Assembly: GCA_905250885.1 (NCBI GenBank) | Contig: CAJNOQ010000419.1 | Coordinates: forward strand, 1-51,480 | DNA from: Didymodactylos carnosus | Taxonomy: Eukaryota; Rotifera; Eurotatoria; Philodinida; Philodinidae | Reading direction: 5' to 3' | Length of the DNA stretch: 51,480 nt | Part shown: positions 44,881 to 51,480 of the stretch, piece after piece | Layout: every line of letters starts with the position of its first letter | Numbering within the stretch: position 1 is the stretch's first letter | Position numbers and translations under genes: made by a program | The notes under the pieces: generated by a model | Told to the model about the DNA's origin: nothing | Databases searched by the model: none | Seen by the model: only the letters and a program-made list of their open reading frames with translations

Positions 44881-45669
44881 AATGTGTGTTTAAATGGGTA
44901 AAACACATAATGAAGTAGAAATCATTTTCCCGAGGCTTATCTTATTCAAACTTTCTTATAAAAGAGCGATTAGTGAAAAATAATGTCATAAAAAGCATAT
45001 CGAACTTTGTTGATTTTTTTTAGAGAAGCGGTATTTCTGATTTTTACATATTCGGAATCAGCTTGATCAGTTACCTTGTACGGCGGAAAGATCTCATCAG
45101 GGTACACACAAAAAGGGGGGTCTTAGGAGTTCCACTTAGAATACCAGTGTATTCAAACATTGTGAGTAATTTATTGATAAAAAGATAATATTTTCTCAGA
45201 AAGAAATGTTTTTTGAAAATAAATATTTCTCAACCAGGTGCACCATCACATGCAGTAAAAAGATTCAAATATATTCATAATTAACTGTTAAACTGTAGCT
45301 TATTTGATAAATTTTCAATAATTTAATACAATTTTTAAGACCATAGTGCACAAAATTGATAAAAGTGATATTCCAGCTTCTTTGAAAGCTAATGGTATGA
45401 GATATTTTCCATGACCATCAAAACATTGCACAGATCTCCTTTTTGGCTTAGTGATATTCTTCTTTAGAAAATAAATCTTATTTGTTATTTCTCTTCATCA
45501 AAATAATTAGTCGAAAGTAAATCCTACATATAGCGAAAATTATATTTTTCTTCCTTTTTTGTGAAAAAAACTAATTAACGTAGAAAACAATCAACGGAAA
45601 TACTTGTATACTCGCCCATATATCTCCTTTTTATATTCTTTGCTGTTGACGATTATCGACAATTAAACA
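44881..45669. other. AT-rich spacer
   Basis: No gene or clear repeat recognised. Confidence 0.4.
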
Positions 45670-45678
45670 CATTACAAA

Positions 45679-46237
45679 GGGTATTGCTAAAAGACGCGAA
45701 CACCCACGAACACCCAAATTAAAAACTGAGTTAGCCAATCGATAGAGGTCGTCGAGCTGAGTATAGCAACGCCTAACGAACACCCAAAAAAGTTTTTATA
45801 GTTTCGCCTTTTAAGTATACATTTTGAATGAACATCCACGAACATCCACGAACACCCACGAACACAAAGAAGAAAGGGTAAGAATACCCAAAAAAGTGCG
45901 CCAAATTCATCTTCAGATTATTGTGGGCTGAGAGTGAGATGTGGGTGACCCTACCAGTACCTCACCCTCACCCCCACACCCACACCACACCCTCAACCCA
46001 GAATAATCTGAAGATGAATTTGGCGCACTTTTTTGGGTATTCTTACCCTTTCTTCTTTGTGTTCGTGGGTGTTCATTCAAAATGTATGCTTAAAAAGCGA
46101 AACTATAAAAACTTTTTTGGGTGTTCGTTAGGCGTTGCTATACTCAGCTCGACGAGCTCTATCGATTGGCTAACTCAGATTTTAATTTGTGGGTGTTCGT
46201 GGGTGTTTGTGAGTGTTCGCGTCTTTTAGCAATACCC
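45679..46237. mobile_element. Mutator-like foldback element, 9-bp target duplication
   Basis: The 559-bp element begins GGGTATTGC and ends GCAATACCC. It is flanked on both sides by the exact 9-mer CATTACAAA (45670-45678 and 46238-46246). The two halves are reverse complements over almost the whole length (about 250 bp per arm) with few changes, meeting near 45960. The arms carry GAACACCCAC-type tandem motifs. A 9-bp duplication and very long inverted repeats are typical of Mutator-superfamily non-autonomous elements. The exact duplication and high arm identity point to recent insertion. The open frame at 45921-46229 is the arm itself and not a gene. Confidence 0.9.
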
Positions 46238-46246
46238 CATTACAAA

Positions 46247-48380
46247 GCTGGTCAGCATCGATCTAAAATTGAACAAAAATGTGAAATCGTTTACTAAAAT
46301 TCTGAAACATACAACGCATTAGAAAATGTAGCATCCATTATCGTCTTCTTTCTATAAATTTCATAGTTCGCCTTTTCAATTCAAAGTTAATCATGTACTT
46401 ATTATCTACATTGCTCAGCCAACACAATAATCTAATATGATAAAACACTTTACATATTCTTGTGTATCTACTATTGCATCAGAACGAACATTAGGCGAGT
46501 CGGGAGCAATAGAACATGCCATAAACATGAGTAGTTAATATATTGAAACAATAAAGTTTAAAGGTTTAAAGAGAACTTTGCATGCTGTATTAGCTCAAAC
46601 CTTCCTAATGTCCGTTTGGTTGAATGGGTGATGAGCACGGCTAGGATGGCGACATTAAAATCGTTCTACCGATAAAACGATATCATGATAAGGAATTATT
46701 ACTCTTTCAAGAGTCCAATGAGTATAAATAATCCATGTTTTTAGGTGAAAAAATGATGTCTTAATGAAAACAAGATAAAAAATTATTCAGACGCATGTGC
46801 AGAAGAGCAACGTAACTATGAAAAAATTGAGATTAGAAGAGATTTTTTTTCATTAATCTTAAACAATATGAGTTCACGATCAAACGTTTGACACAGAAGA
46901 GAATCAATCGTATTTTTATTAGTCGGACCTTATGACATAGGATCAATATTACACAATAAGAAGAACGTAGAGTGATCTTCTTTCTTCTTAAGAAATACAA
47001 GTACATTATTAATCTCAAATAAATATTTCAACAAAAAATCCTAAAAATAAAATTTATTTATGTTGAATAATTGTTAACGTAATCACAACTCTATAAATTC
47101 TTTTTTCTGCTCTACATAACTGAGTATCAGTTGACATCTTTAAAATTCTATAATTAGAAGAAAAATATCATACGTAGAATAGATGTCGAACTTTGAATAT
47201 TTGCTATATTTCCGATTGACTTTTTTAAACTCTTTTACAGAAACATTCAACAAGTAAAAAAACAGAAGACATTGAAAATTTTCGTTGTTTTCTAATAATT
47301 AAGACTGCGGTGATAATAATGAAACTTTTTTGATGTATATGCGTAAGAATACTAATTCAAAATTATAATAACAGCAAAACAAATTGAAAAGCAAATAATT
47401 TCACGCGAGTTTAACTATTATTAATTATTTACCTTGTGCTAATATGTATACTTCGACATAAGTCAAATAAATTATTTATGTAACATCACATCATCAGGTA
47501 AACATTTTTTTGAGAATACTAAGAAATTCATTAGTATTTTATCATCTAGTAGCGTTATTTTCTGAGATCAGAAGTGTAAATAATATTCTATATTCTACTC
47601 TATGCTAATCGCGTAGGATATGATATGACGCATACTTCTACGTACGATGTTGATTATAATATCTATCGACAATAGATATAGAAAAACTTAATTCATTATG
47701 TCCTTCTACTAATACTCATAGCATTTGTTTGTATTATTAGCAATACACATCATACTAATACAACAGATATGAAATTCAAAAATGTTCATGCCTAACTATC
47801 ACGCGATTTATCTTCCGAAAATCGCAAATATTTAATTAATTGTATGACATTTTAAACATAATTTGTTAAATTTACAACATACATACATACACACACATCT
47901 AGAACAACACCAACATTCTAACAACCTAGAATATGTGACTCAGAGGTGTTCTTGCTTCAGTACAAAAGATGTTTGAACATAAAGTACTGCTTTAAGGCAT
48001 TTATTCGAAGGTATCCAGTTTTATAACTTTACCAAACACGTCCATGTATACACCTTAGTATCTCGGGCGATTTTTCTTGATTTTTTTGTTAATTATCAAA
48101 GCAAAACGAAGAACATTTAACAATAACTTGACTTGGAACATTCTAGTACTTTGAACTAATAGTTATATGAAGAAAACATTGTATACGGTAAGAATAATTT
48201 ACTAGGATATAAATTCATTAATAAGGGTATAAGTTGATGCTTTTCTCTTTACTATACTCACTGCAGTCAAATTTCACTATAGGAAACATCTTTACAACTA
48301 GAATTTTGTTTAATATTATTAGAATTACTAATATTCTGTAAAAAAACATTAACGGTTCTTCTCCTTTTGTTTCCGGAATC
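46247..48380. other. AT-rich spacer / 5' flank of His-rich gene
   Basis: No gene recognised. A short ACATACATACAT/ACACACACA microsatellite lies at about 47877-47899. Confidence 0.4.
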
Positions 48381-49769
48381 ATGTCTAATCAAAATGTAAG
48401 TTCAATGGTCTTAGATGATGCCAATGAATCAGCTGTATCTAATAGACCAAATGAATCTTTTGCATCATCTGTTATTCGTCCTATTAAACATAAAATAATT
48501 CGTACATATCCCGACAATTTTGAATTGCAATCAACTACAAAACATCGACATCATCATCGGCGACATCATGGATTTTCAACATTTCCGTGGCATAAAAAAC
48601 AGCAACATGAATCAAATTCATTAGCAAATATCAAACAATATCCATTACCTCAATCAATTATTAAACAACAACAACCTATATCCGAACTCTCAAGATCCAT
48701 TTCAAAGAAATCTGTTACATTTGCATCAGTATTTGACCTAACTGATAATAATTATAACGATGAACTTAAACAAACAGAATTGACGTTCGATACCAACTTG
48801 CCGGGGTATATTGAGGATACTGAGCATGTACAAGTGAGTTTTATTGCATTGATACACCCTCCAACTAATTTCAAATGCATAATTACCACTTTCTCAATTT
48901 AGATTTTGGAACCAAAATTTGAATTGATTGCTAGTACTCTCGATGATGAAGAAATGCAAATCACAGAAGATAAACCAATAAATGAAGAGTCACAAGAGGA
49001 AAGATCAGTGCATATTCCGGATATTATTACTCAGCACCAAACTGTGAAGGATGAAGATAATGAAAAAAACACAACCGATGGTATTTCATCAGTTAATGTC
49101 GTCTATTTTGAAACATTCATAAACAAAAATGAAGACGTAAGTAAATAAATAGGCAACTAAAAATTGTTCAACCCAATTCCAAACTCTTCCTGAAAATGGT
49201 CAAAATTTCATATCAAAAGACACTTTCCTTCAGAAATACGATAGTATAATCTCATCAAATGTGATAAACATGCAAAAAACATAATATACAGCTCTTGTTA
49301 ACTTATCGAATATTATGCGTTTCAGGATGACAACGAAATCGATAATAATCAGCATCAATTAAACACATCCAATTATCCATTTCGATCTACAATCTCATCA
49401 CCACCTGTCAACGGCTATCCTACAGACACTCAACCAAGAGAAAAAAAGAGAAAGTTTAATTTAATTCAACAAATGTACCATGCAATTCATCCACATCCAC
49501 AACGTTTACATCATCCAGTGCCAATATCAAAATCAATAATACAAAAATATTCCTCTTCATGCCCAGCCCTTGCGTCATTTCAAGAAGTAGATACCACAAA
49601 CCATAAACCCGTTTCATCTTGGTTAAAAACAAGTAAAATCGGTCGAATGATCAACAACATGCAGCAAGCATTTGCAAAAAATAATAGCAAATTAAAAAAC
49701 AGAAAGAAATTCAAAGTGAAACATCCAACGAACAATGTAATTAAAGATGAGTTAACGGCTGTTTATTAA
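48381..49769 (+). CDS. Three-exon His-rich basic protein with RVxF-like motif
   Basis: Exons 48381-48833, 48903-49136 and 49326-49769 (introns 69 and 189 bp, both phase 0) give 376 residues. The protein is hydrophilic and probably disordered. A His/Arg cluster KHRHHHRRHHG lies at about residues 54-64, and a second one, HAIHPHPQRLHH, is encoded by exon 3. KSVTF at 110-114 fits the RVxF consensus by which many proteins dock protein phosphatase 1; this is a motif match only. Exon 2 encodes an acidic segment (TLDDEEMQITEDKP) and the C-terminus is Lys-rich (KNRKKFKVKH). No fold, signal or membrane segment recognised. AATAAA at 50012-50017 is a possible 3' end signal. Confidence 0.8.
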
Positions 49770-50858
49770 CAAAATTTACCTGTTTCAGTTTAATAGGTGA
49801 AACCTAATGTTTATGTTTAACTTTTTTTAAACATTTTTTTAAATTACATCAGTTTTTCTTGAAGATGCTATCTGACTTTAATGCCTTTTTTTATATTCCA
49901 TTTTAATATTCCATTTTTCTTATGGAAACAAATATAATCAATCATTCAGAATTCTATATTATCATAACAGGTGAAAGAGAAAGATAAGAATCATGTACCA
50001 TTAGAAAGTAAAATAAATTGATGAGATTCAATTAAAAGATAATTTTTTTATGTAGTCAGGAAAAAAGCGCGAAAGTAACGGTGGCGTCAAGCTAGCGATA
50101 TTCGTTGTTTGATAAAAAATTAAGCTTGTCGATCAATTCTGCTATGCTGCAACATTTACTTCTGCAACAAAGAAAAAAAACTATATGAGAAATGTTTTAT
50201 ATTTTTTCTGATTTTGCACTTGATAGTTTTATAATTACAGAAGCTTCAGGTATATAACAATCTTTCAAAATAACAAAATATTTGTTAAAGCTGTCCATTT
50301 ATGAACATCGTTCTATTATTTAGTTTCAAATTGTTGACTATAAACTACAACATTTATAATTAATAATTGTGGATGGTTGTATACTGCTTTGGAACAATAT
50401 TTCTGCAACAATATGTTATCTGAAAAAAATAAATACAAGAGATAGGTACGAGAGTGTTTTAACAAAAAATATGACTCATAGTTAAGAATAAGGACTTTGG
50501 ACTACTTGTATCTTCGCTTTTTTGTCTTTATTTTCACAGATGACCATCTCTGACTCACAAAAACGTATCATTAGTAATAAAGCGTGAAACATTATTACAT
50601 AATTAAATCATCATATCATGATTCAGAAGAAGGCTTACTTTGTTCTTATGATTCTAATTTATAATAGAAAATGAATGCAAGTTTATATTATTGATTATTC
50701 CGGATCGATCTTTTATACGCAGCCTCGGATATGAGGGTCAGATCTTTGATGCGATTTAATTCATAGAATATTTCAAAAATTGTGATCCGACCAATCCATG
50801 GAACCTCATGAATTTGCCTGTATTTCATCACCTGTAGTCACTACAGGGCGATGGATAC
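49770..50858. other. 3' flank and spacer
   Basis: 3' UTR of the His-rich gene, then non-coding sequence. CCTGTAGTCACTACAGG at 50831-50847 is a perfect 8-bp palindrome around one base. Confidence 0.4.
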
Positions 50859-51343
50859 CCTAGAGGATGTCCAGTTTGTCAGGTCTTGAAAACAGAATGA
50901 AGACTTATTTACTGACAGGTGTCTGTTTTCTGGGTTTTTTCTTGTTCTCCAAGGTGAGAACAAGTCATAAGATCAGATCAAGATAGTCTGTTTTTTCTAC
51001 TGATCAGACAAACAGTAAATATTGGTCTGATCTTGACTTTTTTTGTCTAGTCTTGGTATTTTCTGAGAAACAGACGCTGGTCAGGTTCGAGATCAGAGCT
51101 AGATTTTTTTAAAATAATCACCATTTTGTTTTGCTAAGTCATGGAGCATATAGTGACCACTAATTCTTCGAAAAATTTCTAAGTTAGAAAAACTAAGGTG
51201 ATAAGTAATGTTTTAGAGATTTAGAGGGGAATGTCTCCAGAGAGTCTCTAGAAACTTTCTGAGTTTATACTGATTTTTGAACAGTATAGACGTGACTTTT
51301 TTACTTTCAGGTGTCTGATCAGACAAACTGGATATCCTCTAGG
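50859..51343. mobile_element. 485-bp inverted-repeat element
   Basis: CCTAGAGGATGTCCAGTTTGTC from 50859 and the inverted CCTAGAGGATATCCAGTTTGTC ending at 51343 differ at one of 22 bases. TGATCAGACAAAC occurs inside, near 51000, and again at the right end. There is no coding capacity and no target duplication found. It is a probable non-autonomous DNA transposon. Confidence 0.7.
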
Positions 51344-51480
51344 AATCATTGCACGATAGCAGAGACCTAGTGTGCTCAATTTCTTTTTTTTAAATTTAAT
51401 TCTGATTCCGCTAGTTTGTAGCTCTACTAAGGTTGAGTATATTCTGAAATTTTTTAACCTTTAGCGGTGTTTTTTTTTTT
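51344..51480. other. Window end, no gene seen
   Basis: Non-coding, ending in a T run cut by the window boundary. Confidence 0.4.

Noticed and set aside
45921-46229. 102-residue frame
   Set aside because: It is the right arm of the Mutator-like palindrome.

Overview
The window looks like nuclear DNA of a small AT-rich metazoan. Genes are compact and mostly have short introns (about 54-250 bp, GT-AG). They encode animal protein families: an HNF-class/HMBOX1-like homeobox protein, an IgLON/lachesin-like immunoglobulin protein, Ly6/uPAR proteins and a LamG-like domain. The spacers are crowded with small inverted-repeat transposons and relics of hAT, Mutator and LINE elements. Together with an intronless, bacterial-looking PIG-L deacetylase this best fits a bdelloid rotifer (Rotaria-like). 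That assignment is an inference from style, not from a marker gene. There are no rRNA genes, no CRISPR arrays and no tRNA gene I can defend.

Layout. 1-3.4 kb: a near-perfect 0.26 kb palindrome, a three-exon RS-rich gene (1291-2128) and a hAT-type MITE with 8-bp target duplication. 3.4-4.4 kb: an intronless Pro/Tyr-rich protein. 4.4-10.7 kb: no convincing gene. 10.7-11.1 kb: a secreted, probably amidated peptide precursor. 15.0-16.0 kb: a 981-bp palindrome that ends 94 bp before the start codon of a six-exon HMBOX1-like homeobox gene (16122-17953). 18.9-22.7 kb, minus strand: a decayed APE-type LINE inserted exactly at the stop codon of a PIG-L deacetylase gene. 24.96-28.45 kb: a nine-exon gene for a three-Ig cell-surface protein, whose tiny signal-peptide exon lies 1.7 kb upstream with a MITE in the intron. 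28.6-36 kb: repeat-rich DNA with a 373-bp MITE, three copies of a hairpin-containing repeat, a MULE-type transposase fragment, doubtful exons and a 32-bp array built on GACTAGTC. 37.5-41.7 kb: three Ly6/uPAR genes, one minus and two plus, with the same exon plan. 42.0-42.8 kb: a hAT relic with terminal repeats and the transposase dimerisation domain. 43.6-44.9 kb: a Thr-rich plus LamG-like gene piece with a duplicated exon and a mariner-like MITE. 45.7-46.2 kb: a Mutator-like foldback element with a 9-bp target duplication. 48.4-49.8 kb: a three-exon His-rich protein with a PP1-docking-like KSVTF. 50.9-51.3 kb: a last inverted-repeat element.

How the genes relate. I see no operon or pathway linking them. 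The only clear gene family cluster is the Ly6 trio, which grew by tandem and inverted duplication and then diverged (two members GPI-anchored in appearance, one secreted). Several genes (Ly6, Ig, peptide precursor) make extracellular or surface proteins, but I would not call that a system. The most distinctive theme is the density and variety of foldback/MITE insertions next to, inside and at the ends of genes.
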